NCBI GenBank assembly: GCA_025618425.1 | Contig: CM046850.1 | Coordinates: 11,607,019-11,671,018 of the forward strand | Reading direction: 5' to 3' | DNA from: Heliocidaris tuberculata | Taxonomy: Eukaryota; Echinodermata; Echinoidea; Camarodonta; Echinometridae | Length of the DNA stretch: 64,000 nucleotides | In this document: piece by piece, positions 10,675 through 21,888 of the stretch | Layout of the letters: the number at the start of each line of letters is the position of its first letter | Position numbering within the stretch: the stretch's first letter is position 1 | The notes under the pieces: generated by a model | Seen by the model: only the letters and a program-made list of their open reading frames with translations | Databases searched by the model: none | Told to the model about the DNA's origin: nothing | Position numbers and translations under genes: made by a program

Positions 10675-10880
10675 CACTGCGCAGGATAGGAATGAAGTTG
10701 GCATAGCATCTCTTCTAGTCTACGTACAAGGGAAAATGATTATGAAGGAAAAAATGTGATAAATTCTTGACGAACTCGTACACATTGATTTTTTTCCTTC
10801 ATAATCATTTTCCCTTGTACGTAGACTAGAACGGATGCTGTGACTAATGTCAACTTCATTCCTGCGCAGTGGAAAGGCAA
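10675..10880 (+). repeat. Fold-back element, about 80 bp arms
   Basis: The arms share ccactgcgcagga..ggaatgaagtt and tctagtctacgtacaaggga continuing into aaatgattatgaagg, each complemented on the other side of a loop at about 10765-10790. Confidence 0.75.
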
Positions 10881-11884
10881 AGCTACGCACTTTGTTTCCA
10901 GCCCCTAAAAAGTAATTTTATTTAGGGGTTTATGCAAATTTCTTTAAATATCTAGGTTCTACATATTCCGCAGTTAAATCGCTGAGAAAATTATGATGGA
11001 AGAATGTCAATAACATTCATTTTCAAGTCGATGTCTATGCCCGTGCCAAATTTTGTTCGACAAAATGAAAGGGTCCTAAAGCTACGCACAAGTAATAAAT
11101 GAATGCAAATCTTGATTTTGAAGCTGACTGATGTGAATTTCACCCTGATTTGCAATTGCATGTAGTGATAATTAATATTACAAAAAATAAAGGAAAATTA
11201 CTCATTCTTTTTGGCAAACGAAAATGATAATCTTGTTGCTCTGCCTCAGTCACACCAAAAGTTTGGCGCATTGAATGTGTTGCATTGTGCGTTTTTGTGG
11301 GGTGCGTACATGTAGCTTTAGGACCCCTTACCATAATCAATATTATGCCACTGATTGGTTATATTTCACTGATATCAGGATATGCGATGTAAGTACGTGC
11401 AGGCTACACTGATGATGAAAACAGGTATACATGTAGGTTCTGGAGCAATAGACAATGTTTCATAATTATCGTAGAGGGCGTATAAAATAAAATAAGAATA
11501 AAAGCCTAGATCTATATTTGCTATAAAGTCTAGACGGAATTATATATTTATCTGCATTATTTTTTTACAAAAGTCATCTCCAGTATCATTTCTATAAGAA
11601 CAGCGGGAATTCCTATCAGTATATTGCAAAATGCGATCCTGTGTGATATCACTTCCCTAACTACGACCCTAGTAACGCCTCAGTGGGTGAAAGCATGGTC
11701 CGCTTGAGCGTTGCACTTACATGTAGTCAACTTCGGTCCCACACGTAGCATTTGCTTGCAGTAAATCCATTGCATTTTATTTGTACAATGTATGCACATA
11801 GAACGACTCTTGCACAGCGAACATCATTGGAAATTCAATCATGGCAGGATAACCTCATACTTGTACTTGTAGGAGTGTTTGATG

Positions 11885-12232
11885 CACTCACACTTATGCG
11901 AGGTTATTGGAGATAACCTCGCACTCTGTACCTTCATATCGTGAGCAATTGCCTCCCATACATGTAGCAAGCGTGTGATTTCTTGCCCATATATGTGTGC
12001 AGGAGAGGAGCAAGATCACTGAACAAAAACAGCCTGAAAATTTCACTTGATCAAGATGATAAAGATCCTATCGAAGGATCTGGCATGAAATTAGATATTC
12101 TATCATTCTAAAATGTAGAAAGAAGTATTTTCTCAAAATTTTGCCAATTATACTGGTGTTTTAGCTCTTCAACTTAGAGGTTGTGACAGGCCGAAATTGA
12201 CACAGCCCCGTATAGTGATGGTCCCGTGAGTG
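11885..12232 (+). mobile_element. CACTCACA-family element
   Basis: It starts CACTCACACTTATGCGAGG and ends GGTCCCGTGAGTG, with an internal gcgaggttat/ataacctcgc palindrome and the core cctatcgaaggatctggcat. It is about 90% like 62189-62541 by eye. No clear target duplication here. Confidence 0.75.
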
Positions 12233-12990
12233 TAGTATTCAGGGAATTCAAAAAATAAAAAAAGAACTTTCACAAAACTGGGACTGTACAAAATCCCATA
12301 CTGTAACGATAGGGTACTGTGAACAGCTGCATGAGCGAGTTTTTGTTTTTGGTTCCCATGAAACGATTTTTCTCTTTGAAATCTATAATAGATCTATTGG
12401 TAGACATAAAAATCAGCAAGATATGTACCTATATGTATTATGTTCCCAGCGTTTGTTATCTCGATTTTTCCTGCTGATTTCAATTGCGTTTACCCATTTT
12501 TCACATCTTTCGTGGTATTCAACGTGATCAGGAAAAATACAAAATGAAAGAGATTATCCCTGCATCATATTATGCTTGTGACAACCTATGGCAGAGCAAA
12601 TTTTCGGCATTTTGATGGAGAAAAGAAAAAAATCATTGTTGTCACGAAGTCAAAGTGCGTACAAAGTTAATGCGTTGCTGTGCGTTGCCAAGCTATTGTT
12701 TTCACCCAGCGGCCAAGATCACACCGAAAGTTCCTGGATGCTCGGATCACAGAATTAGACCTAAATAATTCAAAAATCTTAAATTTGACAAAAATCAGCA
12801 TTCTGAAAATACCTGAAAGTTTGGAAACAACTCTTTTAGCTTTAGTCATGAGTCATGAGTACCAGGGTTGTCACCAGGGACTTTTTAGTGGTGGAAATTT
12901 TATCACTGAACACCTTGCCACTGGGGTTCAGGGGGACAAAAACTAGTTGGTTTTCAGGGCTTATTATACAAATAATGTATGTTTGCGAGT

Positions 12991-13108
12991 GCATTACTGA
13001 ATATGCACTGCACGAATGTTAAGTCACAATGGGATAATGAACGAGACTTGTCGAGTTCATTATCCGTCTCATTGTGACTTAACTGAGTGCAGTGCATATC
13101 ACTAATGA
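12991..13108 (+). repeat. Palindrome, about 55 bp arms
   Basis: The arm gaatatgcactgcac..gttaagtcacaatg..ataatgaac is repeated inverted after a short loop (gagacttgtcga). Arms differ at a few positions. A second inverted pair, ttttataaaacgggt/acccgttttataaaa, flanks 13130-13535. Confidence 0.7.
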
Positions 13109-14019
13109 TCGAGCCACAAAACATGAATTATTTGTTTTATAAAACGGGTCAACAATATGAATATAAAGTCCAAAAAATGGTTACAAACCCCATCAAAATG
13201 CAAAGAATTGCACAGTCAAGGAGGCCGCCATTTGCTTTCCTTTATGACATCGCATTAAGCGCAGTCAAAAAGTATAATGCGCGTGTCAGTGTACGCATCA
13301 AAGTCCTTGCCATGGCCTTCCTAAACTACGCGCATTTCATCGCGTCTTAAGTTTGTACGCCCTAGAGGTACACATACGCGCATCTCAGCCGTGCATTATC
13401 ACTTTTTGCCGTGGGTTATCACTTTTTGATGGGAACTTTTTTGCACGGTCATGACAGTGGGAAAGAAAAATGCACGGTCACGTGGTGTAATATGACCAAT
13501 GAGAATGCCTACATCCTAGAACCCGTTTTATAAAAGTTATAGTTAAATAGTAAAAAATATCATGTATCTACACAGTACACACTGTACTGTAGCTGAGCAT
13601 TAAGCATGTTCTACTGTACTAGTATTTGGTTTACTTTGTTCATACACTGTATACCTGCTGTGAGTGCTGTCAGATTACTCTCTTAAACCACTTATCCAAT
13701 GAACAAGGTTAAATCTTAAACCACAGTTGCATGTTCGTAGGTCAAAATTGTAGTATTTTTTCTTTGTCAGTGGGGAAATTAGTGCCGGACGGGCGAGTGT
13801 GATATTGCATTGAGTGCCGGTCGGACATTTCGAGTGGTGGATGGTTCTGACCACCGTAGTGACTACGCTGGTCATGACATTATCTTTCTAAATGTGTATG
13901 TTTCCATGCAAAAATCCTCACATAATTCCCATATTTGACCATTTGGTAACAGACTACTGCGCATCTATAGGTAAAATATTTGGTAATCATCTTACGGTAC
14001 TCTCGCTACCTACTAAGTA

Positions 14020-14095
14020 CTACTACTACTACGTGATAATAATACTACTACTACTAATAATAATAATAATAGTAATTAATAGTAATAATAAAGAT
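14020..14095 (+). repeat. Trinucleotide repeats at the LINE 3' end
   Basis: (TAC)n, (ACT)n and (AAT)n tracts abut the minus-strand LINE terminus, which ends ...caccttgagtgacatttgc...ctttattatta. They are probably the element's microsatellite tail. Confidence 0.7.
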
Positions 14096-16500
14096 TTCTA
14101 AAGTGCAATTTCTTATGCAAATGTCACTCAAGGTGCTACAATATTTGTTTTAACAAAATAAAATTAACATAAATAGGTTACATGAACAGTCAAAACTTAA
14201 AAGAAAAATAAGAAAATTAATTAAATACATGTACCAAAAGAACAATTAATAACTATGTGTGAACAGAAACTGTTTAAGCTTGGTTTGAAAAGCTAGTGCT
14301 ACTGGGTAGCTTGTTCCACAGAAGTGGTGCCATATTTCCACAAGTTCTATCTCGATAGTGAGAAGTTCGGGTTATAAGGACAACGAGCATGGTAGAGGCA
14401 GCAGATGAGCGAAGTGAATATGGACAATTTTTTTTTTGTAAGGAGATCACTGATGTACATGTACCCTGGTGCAGAATTGTGAAGAGCTTTGAAAACAAGA
14501 GTCAGGATCTTGTACTCGATCCTCTTTGGCACTGGAAGCCAGTGGAGTTCCTTTAGGATCGGAGTGATATGTTCATACTTATTCATACAGACAAAAACTC
14601 GTGCAGCACTGTGCAGGACTCTCTGTAATCTTGTGAGAGAAGAATATGGCAGACCAGCAAGCACCCCATTACAGCAATCCACTCGTGACTTGACAAGGGC
14701 ATGGATAACTTTAGCCGCAGCTGACTCTGATAGATACTTCCGTATTTTAGCGATATTCCACAAGTGATAGTGTGCACTCTTGCAGATAGCAGAGATATGA
14801 GCGTTCGTGTCCAGCATGCTGTCAAGATGAACTCCCGAATCCCGTACAGTATCAGAAACGGGTAGATTTACTAGATTATGGCCAGCAATGGTGAGTTGCA
14901 GTAGATCAAAGCCAAATTGCTGATGTCGTGAACCAACGAGTAGAACATCCATTTTATCATCATTCAGTGTCAGAAAATTATTTGTCATCCATTGTTGCAT
15001 TTCCTGTACACAATTCCGAATCTGAGAAAAGGCACCAAGGTTGTTGGCTCCTTGCTTAAAAGCGACGTATAGTTGCGTGTCATCTACATAGAGATGGTAG
15101 CTTAAACCATGACATTGTGCAATGTTCCCAATTGGTGCCGTGTACATCATAAACAGGACAGGTCCGAGGACCGACCCCTGAGGAACCCCACAGTCTATGA
15201 TCCATTGCTCCGATGTTGTATCACCAGTGACAACTGCTTGTGATCTTTCATTGAGGTATGATCAGAACCATTCAAGCACATCACCAGTTATTCCAAATCT
15301 ATATTCTATCGGACATCCTTCTCAGCAGGAGACAAATGGCCCATGGTGTCAAACGCCGCTGAGAGGTCTAGCAGAACAAGAAGAATCATCTGCCTTTTGT
15401 GTATGCCTGTTAAGATGTCATTCTACATGTAACTTTGAGCAAGGGAGTTTCAACACTGTGACATGGCTTTTAGTCTGATTGCATACTTTCTGAAAGATTA
15501 TTGTCTTTCAAGTAGCCACACAGACGGTGAGCTATGACCTTGTCTAGAAGCTTAGAGATGAATGAAAGTTGAGAGACGGGTCGGCAGCTACTAAGAGACT
15601 CGGAACAAGGGTCGTCTTCTTCAGGAGTGGCATGATATGTGCCACCTTAAAACTGTCTGCAACTCTAGAAGACAAAAGAGATGAGTTGATCACTGACAGC
15701 ATCATGGCTGCAAATGAAGCTGATGTTTGCTTCACCATCCAGGTAGGGACAGGGTCGAGAGCACGAGACTTGCAACGCAATGATCTGATGAGCTTAGGCA
15801 AAGTACTAGATTTTGTTCTACCAAGGAGATTGTCAATCAGTCCAAAGAGCCACCTCTGGTCACCGTTCCAATCATCAACCTTGTTCTTTATGTAATTTCT
15901 CTTAGCATATGAAACCATTTTTGTGTAGACATTCTGCTCCTCTGTAAACCTCTTGTGATCATTACATAGTCCAGACTTACGTCAGCGTCTTTCTGCTCGT
16001 CTAGTAGACTGTCTCTGTTGACAATTGTCATATGTATGGTATGTGTTGACGGTGAACAACATTTCTTGTTTTAATCGGTGATTTACTATCTCCCTAATTG
16101 CATCATGAAGGGACTTTGCTTGCTGGTTCACATCATTAACATTGATGAAGTTACTGTTATCCAGCAAAGCATCAACATCACCCAGGAAAGATTCCAGGCT
16201 GATGGAACGAAGCTTCCTGTATGTCTTTGTAACAGCCTGGTTATTGGATTTAGCAAGTCTACAGTGAAAGTGAACAGCTGCATGATCTGACAAAAATGAT
16301 CCAACTTTCACATCATCGATAGTTCCACATTGCTCTTTTGTGATGATGGGATCCATGGTATGGCCAGCCATATGCTTTGGATGGTTTGTATGTTGCGCAA
16401 GGCCACAGTCATTCAACAGGTTGGCAAAGTGAATTGTTTCTGGATTCTCCAATACATGTACATCCATATGTATATTGAAATCCATGTCAGTCCACGTCAC
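14040..16500 (-). mobile_element. Decayed, 5'-truncated CR1/L2-like non-LTR retrotransposon
   Basis: Read on the minus strand, 16500 to 15982 carries the end of an AP-type endonuclease: a DFNIHMD motif and SDHAAVHF near the end of the domain. 15918 to 15544 holds the connecting region and the start of the reverse transcriptase (DSFKVAHIMPLLKK). A frameshifted stretch still shows LVLLDLSAAFDT and CGVPQGSVLGPVLF. 15150 to 14347 has the catalytic YVDDTQLY and the thumb, and 14498 to 14274 the end (APLLWNKLP). Several stops and frameshifts make it non-functional. The 3' end runs into ATT/ATC trinucleotide repeats at 14020-14095, as CR1/L2 tails do. No ORF1 is seen. Confidence 0.88.
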
Positions 16501-17028
16501 TGAAATCTAAAATGTTTTTAACATATTAGATTGAATGGTTACGCTTCGCCAGTCGATTGAAAACTGCCTAATAATTAATGTTATGACCCTAGACTAGGCC
16601 ATTATTCCTGTACATAACAACCTGCAAAGTGCACGTACATATACACTGTGCATGTACATCTATGTAAACTATCAGACTGGAAGAGTCATTTTAGTTGACT
16701 GACCATCAGTTATCATTTTCCTATTAAGATTTTTGGCTTCCATTCTGTCATCTTATCCAAGAGTAATTAAGACTTTTAAAAATTAAGTATGATCAGCAAT
16801 TTACTGCCAACACTGCACCATCTGCAGGCTGTAAAATGACTGGCTTGTAGGCACGAGAAAAAAAAATCAATGTACATGTACACGCTGTGCACTGTTCAGA
16901 ATTTCAGTACAATGCCAGGAAAATGACTTTCTGCGTATTGGCTTTTTACACTTGATTTTTTAAATCCTGATCTATCCTTAACACTGGACTATTTTTTTGC
17001 TTTTCTCTTTTGCAATTTTAGTCCTTTA

Positions 17029-17551
17029 GACCCCGTTCTCATTACGAGATTGAAAAGTGGATCGCTCCATCGTGGATCGCGCCAGGGCGGTCCACTGGCA
17101 CGCTGCTGGCACGCCGCGGGTTCACACCTGCAGAGGGTAGCCCGATCTATCGTCGCACCTCTCTTTTTCAGGGTTCTTGTTGCCATGACATTTGACGTAA
17201 TGGGGTCAATGTTTCGTGCATAATTCGATTCGGCTTAACGCTAGCGATCTATACCGACTGTATACTGTGCGCTATATGCGAGCTGTATCCTTACATTGTA
17301 AACACTTCCTGGGTCACGGTGTACTTCCTGCGTACTTCGCATCTTCCTGTTCTCACCACAAAAGAGAGATCGATCTAGCGCGCGCTAGATCGCGCCATCT
17401 CTCGTAGACCACCCCCCAGAGGTGGTCCAGTTTGGAATCGCTGTGGATCGCCCTGGATCGCGCCAGAACGACGTCGCCGCGTTCTCACCATAGAGGTGGC
17501 GCGATTTAGGGCGCGCTAGATCGCTCTATCCCTTGTATTGAGAACGGGGTC
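17029..17551 (+). mobile_element. Harbinger-like MITE copy 1, 523 bp
   Basis: The inverted ends GACCCCGTTCTCATTAC and ...GAGAACGGGGTC are flanked by TTA (17026-17028, 17552-17554). The subterminal parts are full of gatcgc/gcgatc and ctagcgcgcgctag words, possible transposase-binding repeats. It is about 95% identical, without net length change, to 19924-20446. Confidence 0.85.
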
Positions 17552-18016
17552 TTATTATCTCCTTAGACTTTGCCAGAACGTTAAGCCCCACCCTTGGAGG
17601 AGTTAACCCTGATTTTATCCAGGGCTAAAATAATCCTGTACTATTGTGGAATTAGCCTACTTTGGTAAAACGCAATGTTAACAGAAGGTACATGTACATG
17701 TAGGCTAAGCTTAGTCCCGTACTACTGGTGGGGTTAAATCTGCAAACTTTGTGTAAAAAGCCTATTATATCATTTCCTGGAGCATGATTTGGGTGGACAA
17801 GATAGGCAGGAACTTTAGACAACAGGATTTTCCCTTTAAAAAAACACAAATTTACCAGTAAATTCTCCCACTCAACAGGATGTACAACTTGTAGTTCTAA
17901 TGAACTTATAAACTTAGATCTAGTCTGCGTATCAAAACCTGATATAAGAAGTATGCCCTTTTCTTGAGGTAGAAGGAAATTAAAACTCCTGAAAGTGAGC
18001 TCAGTGAAAACATTAA

Positions 18017-18356
18017 AGGGTACCAATCACCAAAAATAATTTTGCTCTGTCTGTTAGAAGTTTCATGTCATTATACTAAATTCAAAATATGGGCTTCAAA
18101 TATTGCAATTTTAATTAGTCTCTATAAGCATAAAAGCGACTCGTGAGTAGACTCCTCGACGCACCTGTACGCGCTTGCCGAGATAAAGGCTTGTGCGGAA
18201 CTCGGGAGTTCGGTTCCACGCGAGCATTTTCATGTTATCCTTTATTTCCTTCATACTCATTAACTGTTGACCTACAGAATACCAGACAAGTTCTTTGAGG
18301 TTGATTTTATATTTTCTAGCAGTACACAAATTACTTTTTCAGGTGATTGGTACACT
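18017..18356 (+). mobile_element. TTAA-flanked MITE, 340 bp, upstream of the GPCR
   Basis: The ends AGGGTACCAATCACC and GGTGATTGGTACACT are inverted repeats with TTAA on both sides (18013-18016, 18357-18360). TTAA duplications occur in piggyBac and Kolobok elements. It lies about 480 bp before the GPCR ATG. Confidence 0.75.
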
Positions 18357-18832
18357 TTAAAAAGTGAAAAGAAATTGTTTCCTTTTTGTGAGGATCTTTA
18401 GACTTTACAAATAACATGAGCATAGGTCAATATTTTTCAAAAATCAAAATGAATATAAAGAACATAATTTCTGGATCATTGGCTTATAGTACCAATAAGT
18501 TTGTTTTAAAAGTCTGAATTGGTAGTCTCAATTTGTTTCTGCTTTGTAGGAAAAATTCCTGTTTCCCTGAGCAAGTTCCTGATAACTGGAAACCAAATTT
18601 GGTAAGTGGAATTGACATGAGCCACTGATATATATATGAGTTTGGTTTATCTGACACCAACACGCAATTAAGCCTGTGCTCCCTCAAGCATTTCTAATGC
18701 CATCAATAAAATGCTTGACATCTGATAGTGTGCTGGTGTGCATCAATCAAAAGACATGCCTTATGCCACAATAGCGGATGTACTGGTACAAAGTTGAGTA
18801 AACTGTGTGGTTCTGTAAAAGTGAATTTTAAG

Positions 18833-19885
18833 ATGGATTTCAAGAGTGCTTTCGAAGAAGCTATTGATGAGGATATCTCATCAAATGTGACTTTCAATGC
18901 GACATACTTCGTGGTAAACTATCCGACGAGAGTAGTGCTAGCTGTTACGTTCTTGATCATGACTGTGGTTGGAATTGTGGGTAACGTCTTTGTTATTGGG
19001 GCTGTGCTGCTTTCGAGAAGGCTTCAGACAGCGATGAATGCCTTTGTTGTGAACCTTGTTGTGGCTGATCTCCTGGCCTGCGTGACATTCCCCACCCAGG
19101 CAATGGGGTTGCTTGGTGTGGGGTATATCCCTGTGTGGATATGTGTGGCAACAGCTGTCATGGACATCACTTCGCTGGGTTGCAGTCTCTTCACCATCAC
19201 CATGATTGCTATCAATCGATTCGTCCTCATTACCAAGACCAAGAATGTCTACAAGATGATATACACTCGTCGGAACTTGACCATCATGATCGTCATCACA
19301 TGGATAATCGCTCCCATCTGCATGATCCTTGCCTCCACAACCATCTGTGGGATCTTCCTCATCAAACACAGTGCCCCGTTCCTGAGTTGGCTGGTCCCCA
19401 TCCTCCTCATCGCATCCCTTGTCACCATCCTAACCTGCTATATTCTCATCTTCACATTCATCAAGCGTCACGTCGCACACTCCATGACAAGCAGCTCCAA
19501 GCGACTCGACATCTCTATCACTAAGAATCTTCTCTACGTGGTCTGTGCTTTCTATGCCTGTGTCCTCCCTTACACCATCGTGGTCACCACTTCTAGGTTC
19601 TCCTACAACTCTGAAGCACTCATCACCATCAATACTGTCTTCATCATCATCCTCAACATGAACAGTGTGATCAATCCCATTATCTATGCTGCAAGGCATC
19701 CTGTCTTCAAACCCATCTTTGGGTATATGATCAAGCGCCAGTGGTATATGATACCTGAGCCGTCACGTCTCACCAGGTTTATCGGGAAAGACCAGAGGGA
19801 TGGACCATCACTTGACAAGAGCCAGCATGTACGTAACGGTGTCAAAATAGACTTTACAGAGAACGTGTCATCAGTCTGTGTGTAA
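18833..19885 (+). CDS. Rhodopsin-family (class A) G protein-coupled receptor, single exon
   Basis: The first ATG of the open frame is at 18833 and gives 350 residues; the frame upstream lacks an ATG. Seven hydrophobic segments are visible. Motifs are GNVFVI in TM1 (Asn51), NLVVADL in TM2, Cys103 at the start of TM3, NRF instead of DRY at 128-130, FYACVLPY in TM6 and NSVINPIIY in TM7. N-glycosylation sequons (NVT, NAT) lie in the extracellular N-terminus, and a ~65-residue tail follows TM7. NRF/NRY in place of DRY is seen in melatonin-type receptors, and large melatonin-like/orphan sets occur in echinoderms, but the ligand is unknown. The gene is intronless and bracketed by two 523 bp MITE copies; the downstream copy begins 38 bp after the stop. 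It probably lies within intron 1 of the RDH13-like gene, on the same strand. Confidence 0.93.
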   Translation: MDFKSAFEEAIDEDISSNVTFNATYFVVNYPTRVVLAVTFLIMTVVGIVGNVFVIGAVLLSRRLQTAMNAFVVNLVVADLLACVTFPTQAMGLLGVGYIPVWICVATAVMDITSLGCSLFTITMIAINRFVLITKTKNVYKMIYTRRNLTIMIVITWIIAPICMILASTTICGIFLIKHSAPFLSWLVPILLIASLVTILTCYILIFTFIKRHVAHSMTSSSKRLDISITKNLLYVVCAFYACVLPYTIVVTTSRFSYNSEALITINTVFIIILNMNSVINPIIYAARHPVFKPIFGYMIKRQWYMIPEPSRLTRFIGKDQRDGPSLDKSQHVRNGVKIDFTENVSSVCV

Positions 19886-19923
19886 AAACTGTACAGGTCC
19901 TTCTCAGTCTCATTTCATACTTT

Positions 19924-20446
19924 GACCCCGTTCTCATTACGAGATTGGAAAGTGGATCGCTCCATCGTGGATCGCGCCAGGGCGGTCCACTGGCACGCTG
20001 CTGGCATGCCGCGGGTTCACACCTGCAGAGGGTAGCGCGATCTATCGTCGCACTTCTCGTTTTCAGGGTTCTTGTTGCCATGACATCTGACGTAATGGGG
20101 TCAATGTTTTCGCGCATAATTCGATTCGGCTTAATGCTAGCGATCTATACCGACTGTACACTGTGCGCTGTATGCGAGCTGTATCCTTACATTGTAAACA
20201 CTTCCTGGGTCACGGCGTACTTCCGGCGTACTTCGCATCTACCTGTTCTCACTACAAAAGAGAGATTGATCTAGCGGCGCTAGATCGCGCCATCTCTCGT
20301 AGACCACCCCCTAGAGATGGTCCGGTTAGGGATCGCTGTGGATCGTCCTGGATCGCACCAGAACGACGTCGCCGCGTTCTCACCATAGAGGTGGCGCGAT
20401 CTAGCGCGCGCGAGATCGCTCTATCCCTTGTAATGAGAACGGCGTC
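19924..20446 (+). mobile_element. Harbinger-like MITE copy 2, 523 bp, just 3' of the GPCR
   Basis: Same family, orientation and length as 17029-17551; the right end is slightly mutated (ggcgtc). It is flanked by TTT on both sides (19921-19923, 20447-20449). It starts 38 bp after the GPCR stop codon, so the receptor's 3'UTR very probably runs into it. Confidence 0.85.
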
Positions 20447-20586
20447 TTTGATTGATGCCGCTCATGCCTGTCTTGATCAAGGCATTTCTTGCCTCCACCA
20501 TTTCCATCATCTATGATTATAAGTATCATTTGTGAGGTCTTCAGAGAGCCAGAAGGCATGAACTCATGTCATTTGCATAGAGTTAA

Positions 20587-20909
20587 CCCTTTCATGACAT
20601 TGATCACATTTTGTTATTCAAATTGGCAACAATAATATTTTACTTTTAGTGTGACAATGAACATGGTTATGAATTTTGTTGAAAAGTTGAAAATTTGCAA
20701 ATTTTGATAAAAAATAATGATTTTGAACCTCTTCTTGTGTTGCCAATTTAAGGATTTTAATGCTTAATCTTGTTTTGAAAAATCCTGCCATCAAACGCAA
20801 TATGGTCATTCAACAAAATTGGACATAGTGTGCAGAAATTTTTGCTCTATCTGCTCATGCATTTTTAGAGCTCTGAATCAAAAGTCATTGAACCAAACCA
20901 CAGAATGGG
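20587..20909 (+). mobile_element. TTAACCCTTTCA-family MITE
   Basis: TTAA-CCCTTTCATGACA at the left and GAATGGG-TTAA at the right. The inner sequence caacaataatattttactttt..gattttgaacctc is shared with 30834-31240, 39287-39714 and 54251-54627. Confidence 0.75.
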
Positions 20910-20913
20910 TTAA

Positions 20914-21888
20914 CATGATTCTTCCTCTCAGTAGAAGATATGATATTTCTGAATAGATGTTTCATAGCCTTTCAGTTCATGACCAAAAAAAAAAAAAAAA
21001 GACAAAGGTACAGTTATTTCTATCTTACTCTTTTGTAAAAAATCACCTAAAATATGATTAAGTCTTAATTCCTAAGTCCTTATTAATCTGTATAAATCAA
21101 TCATCCCCTCAGCGTATATACACAAATGTATACACATCCTATTTTTTAGGTCTCATTTTTTCACATCACAACCATTTTAGATTTGATTTTTGTGGTTGTA
21201 AGTTACTGTGAATAGAACAAAGATTTCTTATATGAGGTTTGCATGAGCCATTGAATTTTAAACAAAGTTCTAGTGGTTTTTATAAAGTGGACAAGCTGTC
21301 ATACATTTGTTATGCCACATTTTAGCTCTGACAAGGAAATGTACTGTATAATTGTTGCACAAACTATATTTCTGTGATTATAAGCTTCTTAGTACCTAAA
21401 TTAGTCTCACTGAACTTCAAGTATTTACAGGAGGGAAAAATCCTTGTCCGTTTTGTGTCATGTCTGTCATGGTTACAAAGAATCCATTTTCTCTTCAACT
21501 ATTCAGTGGAATACTGTTAAATTTGCTATGTACACCCCTAATAGTCAAAAGAGTCTGATTCACTTACTGAAATAATTGATGTAACTTTCTTATTTCTCAT
21601 TACATTTGGGTCAAACTTTCATTGATCTGTTTCTTTAATTTTTATGTTTCTTTTAAAACCAGTTTTATATCAGAGTGGACTTCCTCTTTAACGCTATTAG
21701 CTCTATTTATCAGGCAAAATTGTGGTTCTATTGTGTGGATACATTTCTTTCATAATCATATCCGCATTTAATTGAAATTCTTGCTAACAATACGTGCAAA
21801 GATAAGTTGAAGGTGAAGGATGAATGTGCTGGTAGTATCGTTGTCATCTCCAAAGTAATGTAAGAACTGTTGAAAACAAAAAAATTAC
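20914..21888. other. AT-rich non-coding stretch
   Basis: Apart from a 17-base A run near 20985 and the MITE end at 21600-21693, no repeat termini or coding signal were recognised. Confidence 0.5.
21600..21693 (+). repeat. Solo end of a TTAA-type fold-back MITE
   Basis: The sequence aaccagttttatatcagagt..ggacttcctctttaa matches one terminus of the family seen at 37759-38322 (accaacttgtaatcagggtgg..ctttaa). No partner end is close by. Confidence 0.55.

Larger units (their letters stand above)
10396..12984. other. Non-coding intronic/intergenic stretch with MITEs
   Basis: No supported exon. It holds a 205 bp fold-back (10675-10880), inverted words ggtcctaaagctacg at 11069 and 11310-11326, the CACTCACA element at 11885-12232 and otherwise AT-rich unique-looking sequence. 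If the RDH exon 1 call is right, all of this is intron 1. Confidence 0.5.

Noticed and set aside
12680..13350. Two ~88-residue ORFs
   Set aside because: AT-rich, no domain, partly overlapping a palindrome; no splice or conservation evidence.
18728..18832. Extension of the GPCR N-terminus by 35 residues
   Set aside because: The frame begins with GTG, not ATG; the first ATG at 18833 gives a normal N-terminus with glycosylation sequons.
18938..19699. Asp/His-rich frames on both strands over the GPCR
   Set aside because: Shadows of the receptor gene; no start context or homology, and the receptor frame has all family motifs.
19854..20516. Arg-rich ORFs 3' of the GPCR and the similar one at 16989-17186
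   Set aside because: They follow the GC-rich 523 bp MITE; the same frame appears in both copies because the MITE is repeated, and there is no recognisable domain.
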